DNA of 34,668 nucleotides from an uncultured Gammaproteobacteria bacterium (GCA_903887045.1 CAISOD010000206.1:1-34668); one strand, 5' to 3'. Counted from the first letter of the stretch, positions 8,321 through 16,235 are shown. Notes: generated by a model not told the origin, from the letters alone. Translations and numbers: made by a program.

Positions 8321-9199
8321 ATGACGATAGGCTGGTACCCGGGCCACATGCACAAGGCCCGCAAGGACATTACTACCGCGGTGAAGCAGGTGGACGCCAT
8401 TGTTGAAATCGTCGACGCCCGCCTGCCCTACGCCAGTGAAAATCCCATGCTGAACAAGTTGATTGGCGACACACCACGGTTGCGTGTACTCAACAAGGCT
8501 GATCTGGCTGATCCGGCGGTGTCAGCCCGTTGGGTGGCCTGGCATGACGATCATGGCATTGGCTGTATGCTGTTCGACAAGGAAGATGCCGGCGCTTTGA
8601 AGACCTTGCTCCGGCGCAGCACCACCAACCTGCCTGCCAGATCCGCCCGCGCCAACCGACTGATGATCGTCGGCATACCCAATGTCGGCAAATCCACCAT
8701 TATCAACCTGCTGGCCGGCCGCAAGATTGCCAAGGTCGGCAACGAACCGGCCGTGACCAAGGCCCGCCAGGAAATCAAACTGGGCGACAACCTCGTGCTG
8801 TACGACACCCCCGGCATTCTGTGGCCACGACTTGAAGACCAGCAGGCGGCCTACCGGCTGGCAGTGAGTGGCGCCATTCGCAATACCGCCATTGAGCTGG
8901 GGGATGTCGGTCTGTTCGCCGTGCAATGGCTGCAAGAGCGCTACCCCCAGGCAATCCGCGACCGCTATCAGATAGAACCTGACGGCATGGCTCCACTGGC
9001 ACTGCTGGAAGCGATCGGCAACAAGCGTGGCGCTCTGACCAAGGCCGGAGTCGACTTCACCAAGGCCGGCGAAGCAGTGCTGAACGATGTGCGCAGCGGC
9101 AAATTGGGCCGCCTCAGTCTGGAGACCCCGGACGACATTCCCGCGATCCAGCCAGAGCTGGCTGACGCCGAAGGTTTGGATGCCGCCAATGCAAGCTGA
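8321..9199 (+). CDS. rbgA: RbgA/YlqF ribosome biogenesis GTPase
   Basis: Circularly permuted GTPase acting in late 50S assembly. Motif order is the permuted one: G4 N58-K-A-D61, G1 P-loop in GIPNVGKST (118-126), G2 threonine in PAVTK, and G3 D162-T-P-G165. The N-terminal WYPGHMHKA is the YlqF hallmark that contacts RNA. The C-terminal helical RNA-binding domain is present, and the 292-aa length is typical. The gene overlaps the next ORF (cobO) by 11 bp, so the two are probably translated from one message although their functions differ. Confidence 0.88.
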   Translation: MTIGWYPGHMHKARKDITTAVKQVDAIVEIVDARLPYASENPMLNKLIGDTPRLRVLNKADLADPAVSARWVAWHDDHGIGCMLFDKEDAGALKTLLRRSTTNLPARSARANRLMIVGIPNVGKSTIINLLAGRKIAKVGNEPAVTKARQEIKLGDNLVLYDTPGILWPRLEDQQAAYRLAVSGAIRNTAIELGDVGLFAVQWLQERYPQAIRDRYQIEPDGMAPLALLEAIGNKRGALTKAGVDFTKAGEAVLNDVRSGKLGRLSLETPDDIPAIQPELADAEGLDAANAS

Positions 9200-9785
9200 C
9201 AAATTCAACCGCACGATGGTGAAGCAGAAAGCCCAGGTCGATGCCTCAATCGCCAAGGCGGACCGCGACCGGAGCGTTATTGTGTTGCTGACCGGCGATG
9301 GCAAAGGCAAGACCACTGCCGGCTTCGGCACAGTAATGCGTGCTCTTGGCTATGGTCACAAGGTGGCCGTGGTTCAGTTCATCAAGGGAACCCAGGCGTC
9401 CGGTGAAGAATTGCTGCTGCGTCAGAGTTACCCGCAGATTCCGTTCTTCCAGATGGGGACCGGCTTTACCTGGGACACGCAGAATTTTGCCAGTGACAAA
9501 GAGGCCGCGCTTCGCACCTGGAATGAAGCGGCGAAACATCTGCAGGACCCGACCCTCGACCTGCTGCTGTTAGACGAGCTGACCTATATGCTCGCCTATA
9601 ACTTCCTCGAAGAAGCCACAGTGCTCGACGCACTACGCAATCGTTCACCGCAATTGAGTGTAGTAGTTACCGGTCGCGGTGGCGGCAGCGCACTACGAGA
9701 GCTGGCCGACACCGTATCGGAAGTGAAGAACAGCAAACACGCCTATGAAGCCGGCATCAAAGCCCGCAAAGGCGTGGACTTCTGA
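9189..9785 (+). CDS. cobO: Cob(I)yrinic acid a,c-diamide adenosyltransferase
   Basis: Adds the adenosyl group from ATP to cob(I)alamin or its precursors (CobO/CobA/BtuR type), for corrinoid synthesis or salvage. The P-loop GDGKGKTTAG lies at about 36-45 and binds ATP in reverse orientation in this family. Other conserved blocks are VQFIKG, LDLLLLDELTYML, VVVTGRG and the C-terminal EVKNSKHAYEAGIKARKGVDF region, whose tail is diagnostic. The product is 198 aa from the ATG at 9189, overlapping the rbgA stop; an ATG at 9216 is a possible shorter start. No other cobalamin gene is in the window, so salvage is the safer inference. Confidence 0.94.
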   Translation: MQADKFNRTMVKQKAQVDASIAKADRDRSVIVLLTGDGKGKTTAGFGTVMRALGYGHKVAVVQFIKGTQASGEELLLRQSYPQIPFFQMGTGFTWDTQNFASDKEAALRTWNEAAKHLQDPTLDLLLLDELTYMLAYNFLEEATVLDALRNRSPQLSVVVTGRGGGSALRELADTVSEVKNSKHAYEAGIKARKGVDF

Positions 9786-9797
9786 CGTAGACCTTGG

Positions 9798-10925
9798 CTA
9801 CTGCAGCTTGTCGAGTGCTGCCGCCAACTGCGCCACTGTGCGCTCGACGTTCTGTAGTTTGTCGAGCCCGAACAACCCAATACGGAATGTGCGGTAATCC
9901 TCGCGCTCATCACACTGCAGCGGTACGCCAGCGGCTATTTGCAAACCCTGCGCCAAAAACTTTTTGCCGTTTTGCAGATCGGCATCGCTGGTGTAGCTGA
10001 CCACTACACCCGGCGCCTTGAAGCCTTCAGCTGCCACACTGGGAAAGCCGCGGGCTTCCAGCAGTGCGCGGACTTTGCTGCCCAACTCCAGTTGTTGTTC
10101 TTTCAAACGGGCAAAACCGTAGGCCTGGTTTTCCCGCATCAGGTTGCGGAACACACGCAGTCCATCGGTGGGCATGGTCGCGTGATAGGCATGGCCGCCT
10201 TTTTCGTAGGCTTCCATGATCTGCAGCCATTTGGCGAGATCGCAGGCAAAGCTGGTACTGGTAGTGGTACGGGCGCGCTCCAGCGCACCGTTGCTCAGCA
10301 TCACCAGACCACAGCATGGCGACGCGCTCCAACCTTTCTGCGGTGCGCTGATCAGCACGTCGATGCCGAGCTGTTTCATGTCGAGCCACAAGGTACCGGA
10401 GGCAATACAATCGATCACTAGCAAGCCGCCAACTTCATGAACAGCATCGGCCATGGCACGAATGTAGCCGTCAGGCAGCAACATACCGGCTGAGGTTTCC
10501 ACATGCGGTGCGAACACCACGGCCGGCTTGCTGCTCTTGATGACGGCAACCACTTCTTCTATCGGACACGGTGTAAAAGGCGCTTGCGTAGCGCTCTGAG
10601 GCTGGCGTGCTTTCAGCACGGTGCTATTGGCCGGAATACGACCCATGTCGAAGATCTGCGTCCAGCGGAACGAGAACCAGCCATTGCGGATCACCAGTAC
10701 ATTCTGGCCGCTGGCGAACTGGCGCGCCACCGCTTCCATGCCGAAGGTGCCGCTGCCGGGTACCACTGCGACGCCATCGGCCTGGTAAACATCCTTGAGC
10801 ATGACTGATATGTCGCGCATCACTTGCTGGAACGACTGCGACATGTGGTTGAGCGCACGGTCGGTATAGACCACGGAAAATTCGAGCAAACCGTCGGGAT
10901 CGACGCTGGGAAGCAAGCCTGGCAT
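9798..10925 (-). CDS. Class V (serine-pyruvate/alanine-glyoxylate type) aminotransferase
   Basis: PLP enzyme of fold type I, class V. The Schiff-base lysine is K197 in SAPQKGW, the PLP-ring Asp is D172 in VIDCIAS, and the phosphate-binding loop is VVPGSGTFGMEA near 54-65. Members of this group act on serine, alanine, glyoxylate, pyruvate or aminoethylphosphonate; the sequence alone does not fix the donor or acceptor here. The product is 375 aa. The ATG at 10925 is preferred over 10955 because AGGA lies 6 nt upstream of it. It is the last gene on the minus strand after the aldehyde dehydrogenase, 160 bp away, with a perfect palindrome in the gap, so it may be separately controlled. It converges on cobO. 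Confidence 0.87.
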   Translation of the reverse strand: MPGLLPSVDPDGLLEFSVVYTDRALNHMSQSFQQVMRDISVMLKDVYQADGVAVVPGSGTFGMEAVARQFASGQNVLVIRNGWFSFRWTQIFDMGRIPANSTVLKARQPQSATQAPFTPCPIEEVVAVIKSSKPAVVFAPHVETSAGMLLPDGYIRAMADAVHEVGGLLVIDCIASGTLWLDMKQLGIDVLISAPQKGWSASPCCGLVMLSNGALERARTTTSTSFACDLAKWLQIMEAYEKGGHAYHATMPTDGLRVFRNLMRENQAYGFARLKEQQLELGSKVRALLEARGFPSVAAEGFKAPGVVVSYTSDADLQNGKKFLAQGLQIAAGVPLQCDEREDYRTFRIGLFGLDKLQNVERTVAQLAAALDKLQ

Positions 10926-11064
10926 GGGAAGTCCTGTGGTTACCTTTGAAAACAATAGCGGCCATTATCGCTGGGTGAGCTGCCTTTGGGCGGTTGCTGA
11001 TCCTGCAAAAATGACGCGTTTCGAGTGGAGCAGTCCAGCCGAAGGCAATCGGTATCGGCATCGT

Positions 11065-11078
11065 TGATGTCGACATCA
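11065..11078. promoter_or_regulatory. Perfect 14-bp palindrome, candidate operator
   Basis: TGATGTCGACATCA is an exact inverted repeat with no spacer. It lies just after the aldehyde dehydrogenase stop and about 140 bp before the aminotransferase start. Size and symmetry suit a dimeric regulator, but no regulator gene is nearby and no family assignment is made. Confidence 0.35.
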
Positions 11079-11085
11079 GCCTCCT

Positions 11086-12579
11086 TCAACGCGGATAGAA
11101 CACCGGAATCTTTGCATCGATGTTGACCCACACCGATTTTGGCTCGGTGTATTCATGCATCGCGAAATGCCCCATCTCCCGACCATAGCCGGAATCCTTG
11201 ATACCACCGAACGGCGAACCCGGATGGAAGCGTTTGTAGCAGTTGATCCACACCATGCCGGCTTCCATGTGACGGGCCATCAGGTGGGCACGCTGCAGGT
11301 TGTTGGTCCACAGGCCTCCGCCCAACCCGTAAATGGTGTTATTAGCCATCTCCAGCACCTCTGCGTCATCCTTGAAGGTCGACACGACGACAAAGGGGCC
11401 GAATACTTCTTCCTGACACACGCGATCGTTGATGGTCTTTGCCCGTACCACGGTCGGCTCAACGAAGCAGCCCTTCTGCAATTCCGGATTGGAAGGCGCC
11501 TTGCCACCAAGCAACAGCTCCCCACCCTCTTCCTGCGCGATCTTGCAGAAACCCAGCACGCGATCCTGATGCAGCTTCGATGTCAGCGGGCCCATCTCAG
11601 TACTTGGGTCGAGCGGATTGCCTAGTTTTATCGACGCGGCGAGCTTGAGGAATTTCTCCAGGAACTGATCGGCGATCTTTTCATGCAACATCAAGCGCGA
11701 GCCGGCAATACACGCCTGGCCCTGGTTGTGGAAAATCGCGAATGCCGAGCCATTCACGGCGGCATCGATGTTGGCGTCTTCAAACACTATATTGGCGCCC
11801 TTGCCGCCGAGTTCGAGTTGAATGCGTTTGAGATTGCCGGCAGAAGCCTGAACGATCTTGCGGCCTGTCATTGTTGAACCGGTGAACGACAACTTGTCGA
11901 CACCCATATGCTCCGCCAGATACTGGCCGGCAATATGACCATAACCTGGTATCACGTTGATCACGCCGGCCGGGAAACCCACTTCACGTGCCAATTCTGC
12001 GACCCGCAAGGTCGACAGCGGCGTCAGTTCTGCCTGCTTCATCACCACGCAGTTGCCGGCAGCCAATGCCGGACCCATTTTCCAACTGGTGAACATCAAC
12101 GGAAAGTTCCATGGCACCACTTGTCCCACTACACCGACAGGCACGCGCGTCACATAATTGAGAAACCCGGTTTCGACAGGAATTACCGTGCCTTCATTCT
12201 TGTCTGGCATGCCCGCGAAATAGCGAAATGTTGCTGTCGTGCGCAACACATCCAGGTTGCGGGTGTCGCGGATCGGATGACCGGTATCCAGCGACTCAAT
12301 CAGTGACAAGTTGTCGCGATCTTTCTCGATCGCCTCTGCCAGCTTGCCAATCAACACGCCACGATCCGATGGCGACATCGCGGCCCACGCCGGAAACGCC
12401 TTGCGCGCAGCGGCTACCGCACGATCGACATCCGCGTGTTTGGCTTCACTGACTTTCGCCAGCAGTGTGTTGTCGTAGGGGTTGAACACGTCGAAGGTCG
12501 AGCCATCGAGCGCGTCAACGAATTCGTTGTTGATGAAAAGTCCGGTCTGGAAGTTTGGCTGGCCTGGGGTCGGAGTCAT
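11086..12579 (-). CDS. NAD(P)+-dependent aldehyde dehydrogenase, candidate 4-hydroxymuconic semialdehyde dehydrogenase
   Basis: Full-length member (497 aa) of the aldehyde dehydrogenase superfamily. Catalytic Cys is C290 (NQGQACIAGSR), the general base is E256 (LELGGK), the oxyanion Asn is N158 (PWNFP), and cofactor contacts include K181 and E391 (EVFGPFV). It converts an aldehyde to the acid. The closest general type is the betaine aldehyde/hydroxymuconic semialdehyde dehydrogenase branch. In hydroquinone pathways of the HapCDE/PnpCDE kind a dehydrogenase of this size oxidises the ring-cleavage product to maleylacetate, so its place after two dioxygenase subunit genes suggests that role. The specific substrate is inference. 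A hairpin lies in the 97-bp gap before it. Confidence 0.9.
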   Translation of the reverse strand: MTPTPGQPNFQTGLFINNEFVDALDGSTFDVFNPYDNTLLAKVSEAKHADVDRAVAAARKAFPAWAAMSPSDRGVLIGKLAEAIEKDRDNLSLIESLDTGHPIRDTRNLDVLRTTATFRYFAGMPDKNEGTVIPVETGFLNYVTRVPVGVVGQVVPWNFPLMFTSWKMGPALAAGNCVVMKQAELTPLSTLRVAELAREVGFPAGVINVIPGYGHIAGQYLAEHMGVDKLSFTGSTMTGRKIVQASAGNLKRIQLELGGKGANIVFEDANIDAAVNGSAFAIFHNQGQACIAGSRLMLHEKIADQFLEKFLKLAASIKLGNPLDPSTEMGPLTSKLHQDRVLGFCKIAQEEGGELLLGGKAPSNPELQKGCFVEPTVVRAKTINDRVCQEEVFGPFVVVSTFKDDAEVLEMANNTIYGLGGGLWTNNLQRAHLMARHMEAGMVWINCYKRFHPGSPFGGIKDSGYGREMGHFAMHEYTEPKSVWVNIDAKIPVFYPR

Positions 12580-12608
12580 TTGATATCACAAGGCTAAGTT
12601 AAAAGAAG

Positions 12609-12642
12609 AAAGGGGGCAGACTCAAATGACTCTGACCCCTTT
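12609..12642 (-). repeat. REP-like imperfect palindrome, possible terminator
   Basis: The core arms AGGGGGCAGA (12611-12620) and TCTGACCCCT (12631-12640) pair with one mismatch, and the pairing extends inward to an AA loop with one more mismatch. On the minus strand the stem is followed by a T-rich stretch (TTTCTTCTTTT), so it can act as a terminator after the large dioxygenase subunit gene. The GGGGTCAGAGTCA-type half-site resembles a palindrome I recall scattered in many proteobacterial genomes near Y1 (REP-associated) transposases. No such transposase is in the window. Confidence 0.6.
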
Positions 12643-12676
12643 GATTGTTATGCAGACAGCGGTGGCGCCGGAATTA

Positions 12677-13681
12677 TTACCAGCGCGATGCCGTAATCGG
12701 GAACGGCTCCAACTCACCCTTGGCGTATTTCTCTTCTAGGCCCGGTGTGCCGTTTTCCAACACCATCAACATCGAACGCTTGGGCGAGAACCCCTGATGA
12801 CGGATGTCGGCCGGCATCGCGCACACATCACCGGATTTCATCACAATGCGACCACGCGGATTGCCGGTGTTCTTGTCCTGGATGTTCCAGTGGATTTCGT
12901 CGGTCAACTGGATGAACCACTCATTGCGATCATTGCCGTGGATCACCGGCAGCATATGTTCTTCACTGGTCACACAGCAGATACAAGCGCGTGTGATCGA
13001 GGTGAACGACGGATTCCAGGTCACGTCGGCGCGGGCAATGTGGTCGAACAGATTGAAGGCGTGCACCTGGTCTTCAAAGCCGGGTTCGATTTCGATGTCC
13101 GGCTTGTCGAAACTCATATCGGCAAACGCACGGTTGATCGGATGACCACTGGCATCGGAGCGTGGCGATACGTCGCCTGGCAGGCCCATCATGCGGCGCG
13201 CCGGTTCGAAGCCACGGATCAGCGGACCGGCAGCGTCTTTGGTTTTCGGGCCGAGCGGCGAGCCGGTTTCCATCGGGGCGCGCAGTGGATCGTAGCCTTC
13301 GTTGATCCAGTTTTTCGAAATGGTTTCAAACGCCACGCGCACGTCGTCGGTGTTGAAAGTTTCGAGGAAGTCGACGCCGGTATCACGATGGCCCTTGCTG
13401 TAGGTGCCGGCATAGATATCAACAGTGCCGTAGTGGTTCTGGGTGCCGAACACATCGTCGAAGAAAATCCAGCCGTAGAAAAAGCCCCAACCTATGTCGC
13501 GCACCATGGCGCGCAGGAAACGATCGACTTCGATTGTGTGTACACCCTTCGGCCAGCTGACATGCACGAAGTACATGTCGCGCTCGAAGGTGAAGCTGCC
13601 GAATTGGAATTTGCAGTAGCCCAGCACCGGATCCGGTGCAGAGGCGATGACTTTGACGCTCTGGGTTTGTGCCATGTTCAT
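12677..13681 (-). CDS. Hydroquinone 1,2-dioxygenase large (catalytic) subunit, PnpD/HapD type
   Basis: Protein of 334 aa with no signal peptide. It carries H248-x-N250-x3-E254 (VIHGNDRNEW) and H295 (ADIRHQGFS). The spacings equal those of the iron ligands I recall for PnpD (His256, Asn258, Glu262, His303), with a constant offset of 8. That enzyme class cleaves hydroquinone between C1 and C2 to 4-hydroxymuconic semialdehyde using Fe(II) and oxygen, as a heterotetramer of two small and two large subunits. Length and pairing with a 163-aa cupin-like small subunit 30 bp upstream fit. The ATG at 13681 has AGAGGA about 8 nt upstream. A ring substituent other than plain hydroquinone is possible; a different Fe(II) oxygenase reaction is the main alternative. 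Confidence 0.82.
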   Translation of the reverse strand: MNMAQTQSVKVIASAPDPVLGYCKFQFGSFTFERDMYFVHVSWPKGVHTIEVDRFLRAMVRDIGWGFFYGWIFFDDVFGTQNHYGTVDIYAGTYSKGHRDTGVDFLETFNTDDVRVAFETISKNWINEGYDPLRAPMETGSPLGPKTKDAAGPLIRGFEPARRMMGLPGDVSPRSDASGHPINRAFADMSFDKPDIEIEPGFEDQVHAFNLFDHIARADVTWNPSFTSITRACICCVTSEEHMLPVIHGNDRNEWFIQLTDEIHWNIQDKNTGNPRGRIVMKSGDVCAMPADIRHQGFSPKRSMLMVLENGTPGLEEKYAKGELEPFPITASRW

Positions 13682-13711
13682 GACGTTATCCTCTCAATGG
13701 GGTAAGGGTGT

Positions 13712-14203
13712 TCAGTCGATCACGCAGATTTTTGACCACTTCTCGACGCTCTCCGGGCCGGCGGATGTCTGGATGATGCATACCGACGGCTTGGCAGCTG
13801 ACAACCGGTAGGCAGCGCCTTTCGGCAGCAATACTTCATGGCCGCGACGTGCACGCACGCGGCCCATGCGCTTGCCCTTTGGTTCTCCATTTACTTTGGC
13901 AGCGCCGGCGCTGTGGCTGGGTTTCTGGTCATCGCCCAACTGGAAAAAGGTGAATTCGATTTCTCCGTCCATCACGATGGCGAACTCATCGTGCGGCGCC
14001 GTGTACCAAGGCGATACTCCTTCGGCGCGCACGACTTCCGCACAGTATTCGAGGTTCGATGCCACCATCACCCGTTCGTACGGTTTGGAGTCGTTGGCTA
14101 CTTCAAAGATGTTGGAGAAAGCGTAGTGCTTGAGATCATCGTTGAGATCGATGCTCCCTTTGTCATAAGAGGCCAGTGACCCCATCTTTGTTTTGAAACT
14201 CAT
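13712..14203 (-). CDS. Hydroquinone 1,2-dioxygenase small subunit, PnpC/HapC type
   Basis: Protein of 163 aa (about 18 kDa), cytosolic, with a beta-rich cupin-like core: APHDEFAIVMDGEIEFTFFQLG, then the basic loop GRVRARRGHEVLLPKGAAYRL. The large and small subunits of type II hydroquinone dioxygenases are both cupin-derived, and the small one is 17-18 kDa and supports the active site of the large one. It sits directly before the large-subunit gene with a 30-bp gap. The ATG at 14203 has GAGGGG about 8 nt upstream. Identification rests on size, fold-like pattern and the partner gene rather than on a unique motif. Confidence 0.75.
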   Translation of the reverse strand: MSFKTKMGSLASYDKGSIDLNDDLKHYAFSNIFEVANDSKPYERVMVASNLEYCAEVVRAEGVSPWYTAPHDEFAIVMDGEIEFTFFQLGDDQKPSHSAGAAKVNGEPKGKRMGRVRARRGHEVLLPKGAAYRLSAAKPSVCIIQTSAGPESVEKWSKICVID

Positions 14204-14215
14204 TGCATAACCCCT

Positions 14216-14269
14216 CTTGGTTGTTATTTGTTGCTTGGTTGTTATATGTGGCTTGGTTGTTGTTTATGG
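14216..14269 (-). repeat. Three 18-bp tandem repeats in the dioxygenase leader
   Basis: Three imperfect copies lie at 14216-14233, 14234-14251 and 14252-14269, each starting CTTGGTTGTT on the plus strand. On the coding (minus) strand the leader is thus CA-rich, with repeated AACAACCAAG ending beside the ribosome site of the small-subunit gene. Two exact AANAANAA matches occur on that strand (complements of 14221-14228 and 14257-14264), the motif bound by Hfq/Crc in pseudomonads. Confidence 0.8.
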
Positions 14270-14290
14270 GTTGAATGATAAGGCAAGTCG

Positions 14291-16039
14291 CTACTGTGGC
14301 AAGGCAAACACATACAGTTGGTTATCGATGCCTGCGGTGACATTGCCGAGCAGCCGGCGATGGCCGGCGGTGGTCACCGACGAGCCCGTGCTGGCCGCGA
14401 TGTACTGCCTGCCATTCACCGAAAAGCTGATCGGATAGCCGGTGACAGAGGAACCGAGATTGACTTCCCATAGCACCTCGCCGGTGACCTGGTCGAAGGC
14501 ACGGAAGTTGCCATCGATGTCGCCACCGAATACCAGACCGCCACCGGTAGTCACCATCGACATCGCCGTTCCGTTGGTGTCGAAGGTCCATGCGGTTTTG
14601 CCGGTTTCGGCCGAAATGGCATAGACGGTGCCCAGACTCCTGGCGCCGGGGGCAATCTTGTCGCGGCCACTGGTGCCATACAAAGCTTCCACATCGGGCT
14701 TGTCGAGCGTCACCGTCACGTCGGAGCAGGTATTCTGCAAGCCGTAGTACATCATGTTGGTTTGCGGACTGTAGGCGCCCGCCCACCAGTTCTTGCCGCC
14801 GGTCAGCGCCGGGCAGATTTCCGCCATGTCACCCTTGGCACTGAACAACGCCGCCGGGTTGACGGTGGCCTCGCCGGTTTTACCATCGATGCTTGCGACA
14901 ACATTTTGCAGCACAGTCGGCCGTGCCCACAGGAACTTGCCGGTTTCACGATCAAGCGTGTACACCACACCGGTCTTGCCGGGGATGCCGGTCAGCACTT
15001 TGTAGGTCTTGCCTTGTTCGATATCAGGGCTGATCCACGCCACTTCAGCCGCGTCTGGTGCCACTGCGGTATCCACCAACAGCCGCTCGAACGGATGGTC
15101 GAGATCCCAATGGTCAACCAGGTGTTGGTAGTGCCAGACGATATGGCCGTCGTCGGGATCAATCGCCAGTGTCGAATTGTGATACAGGTATTTGTTGTCG
15201 TTGCCGGCCAACAGGAATTTCGGTGCAGGTGCGGTGACCGAGGTACCCATATAGATCAGATCAAGCTCGGGGTCGTAGCTTGGCATCATCCAGGCGCCCA
15301 CGTGCCAACGTGATTCCCACGGCAGTCCGCCCCAGGTGTCTTCGCCCTCCCCCGGCTTCTGGATCGTATTGAGTCGCCACAGTTCCTTGCCGGTGGCCGC
15401 ATCATGGGCGGTGATCACACAAGCATCCGGACCGGCCGCGGGCATGCAGCCGCGGCCGGAAATAGCCTTGCCGTTGATTACAACCGCACCGGAGCTTTGC
15501 TGCGCCGGATGGGTACGGTAATCGAGAATCAACGTTGCCCACTTCTCGGCACCAGTGTTCGCATCGATACCGATCAGGTAGTCATCATTGCTGGTGTAGA
15601 TGATGGTATCGCCATACAGCGCCAGAGCACGTTCGGTTTCAGTGGCTGGAATATAGTCGCCGAGGTCTTCCGGCATCTGCCGGCTGAAACGCCAGAGTTC
15701 GTTGCCGGTGGCCGCATCGTGCGCGGTGATGACATCGCCCGGGTGTGGCATGTAAAGCTTGCCATCGTGCACCAGCGGCGTGCCTTCCTGCACCGAACCC
15801 TTGTTGAGCGGCAGGCTCCATGCCAATTGCATGTCCTTCACATTGGTGCGGTCAATCTGGGCGAGCGGGCTGAAGCCCCACGAGTTCAGTGTACGGCGCC
15901 ACATCAGCCAGTCACCATCGGCCGGTTGCTCCAGTAACGCATCGGTGACGGGAACGGTCTGGGACACCACTGGCAACGCGAAACCACTGACGGCAAATGC
16001 CAGCAGCCCCCCCTGCAGGAAGTGATTCCGGTAGGCCAT
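14291..16039 (-). CDS. Periplasmic PQQ-dependent dehydrogenase (quinoprotein beta-propeller)
   Basis: The product is 582 aa from the ATG at 16039, which has AGGGGA 7 nt upstream; an upstream frame to 16072 lacks this. A signal peptide (about 1-27) predicts export. Propeller W-motifs of the type AxDAxTGxxxW recur (for example near 106-116, 159-167, 212-221 and 476-484), and GGKNWW lies at 414-419. No CxxCH heme site is present, so electrons must go to a separate cytochrome c. The catalytic Asp region reads W311-D312-L313-D314. The second Asp is the one associated with lanthanide use in XoxF-type enzymes, but the loops that usually give Glu and Asn ligands are different (GTSVTAP in place of GTGNP). 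Cysteines C198 and C207 may pair. Substrate unknown; an aromatic alcohol or phenol feeding the downstream dioxygenase is inference. Confidence 0.87.
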   Translation of the reverse strand: MAYRNHFLQGGLLAFAVSGFALPVVSQTVPVTDALLEQPADGDWLMWRRTLNSWGFSPLAQIDRTNVKDMQLAWSLPLNKGSVQEGTPLVHDGKLYMPHPGDVITAHDAATGNELWRFSRQMPEDLGDYIPATETERALALYGDTIIYTSNDDYLIGIDANTGAEKWATLILDYRTHPAQQSSGAVVINGKAISGRGCMPAAGPDACVITAHDAATGKELWRLNTIQKPGEGEDTWGGLPWESRWHVGAWMMPSYDPELDLIYMGTSVTAPAPKFLLAGNDNKYLYHNSTLAIDPDDGHIVWHYQHLVDHWDLDHPFERLLVDTAVAPDAAEVAWISPDIEQGKTYKVLTGIPGKTGVVYTLDRETGKFLWARPTVLQNVVASIDGKTGEATVNPAALFSAKGDMAEICPALTGGKNWWAGAYSPQTNMMYYGLQNTCSDVTVTLDKPDVEALYGTSGRDKIAPGARSLGTVYAISAETGKTAWTFDTNGTAMSMVTTGGGLVFGGDIDGNFRAFDQVTGEVLWEVNLGSSVTGYPISFSVNGRQYIAASTGSSVTTAGHRRLLGNVTAGIDNQLYVFALPQ

Positions 16040-16235
16040 GCTGTTTCCCCTGGTAAGTGTGTGTTTTATCAAATGTTATTGATGCGGCCTTTCGGAGCCT
16101 AACAAAGGGCCCCGGCACTGTCACCAGCCCGACTCTTCAAGGCGCACCATAGACGTCTAGCGCAATACTCATGCAGCTTGGCCGCCCGCCGCGCAGGGCT
16201 TACCATGGGCGCCGTCACAAATGCCGTAGTACACC

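Noticed and set aside
12797-13705. Open frame of about 300 codons on the plus strand
   Set aside because: It is antisense to the dioxygenase large subunit, which has specific ligand motifs; the frame is open because of codon bias.
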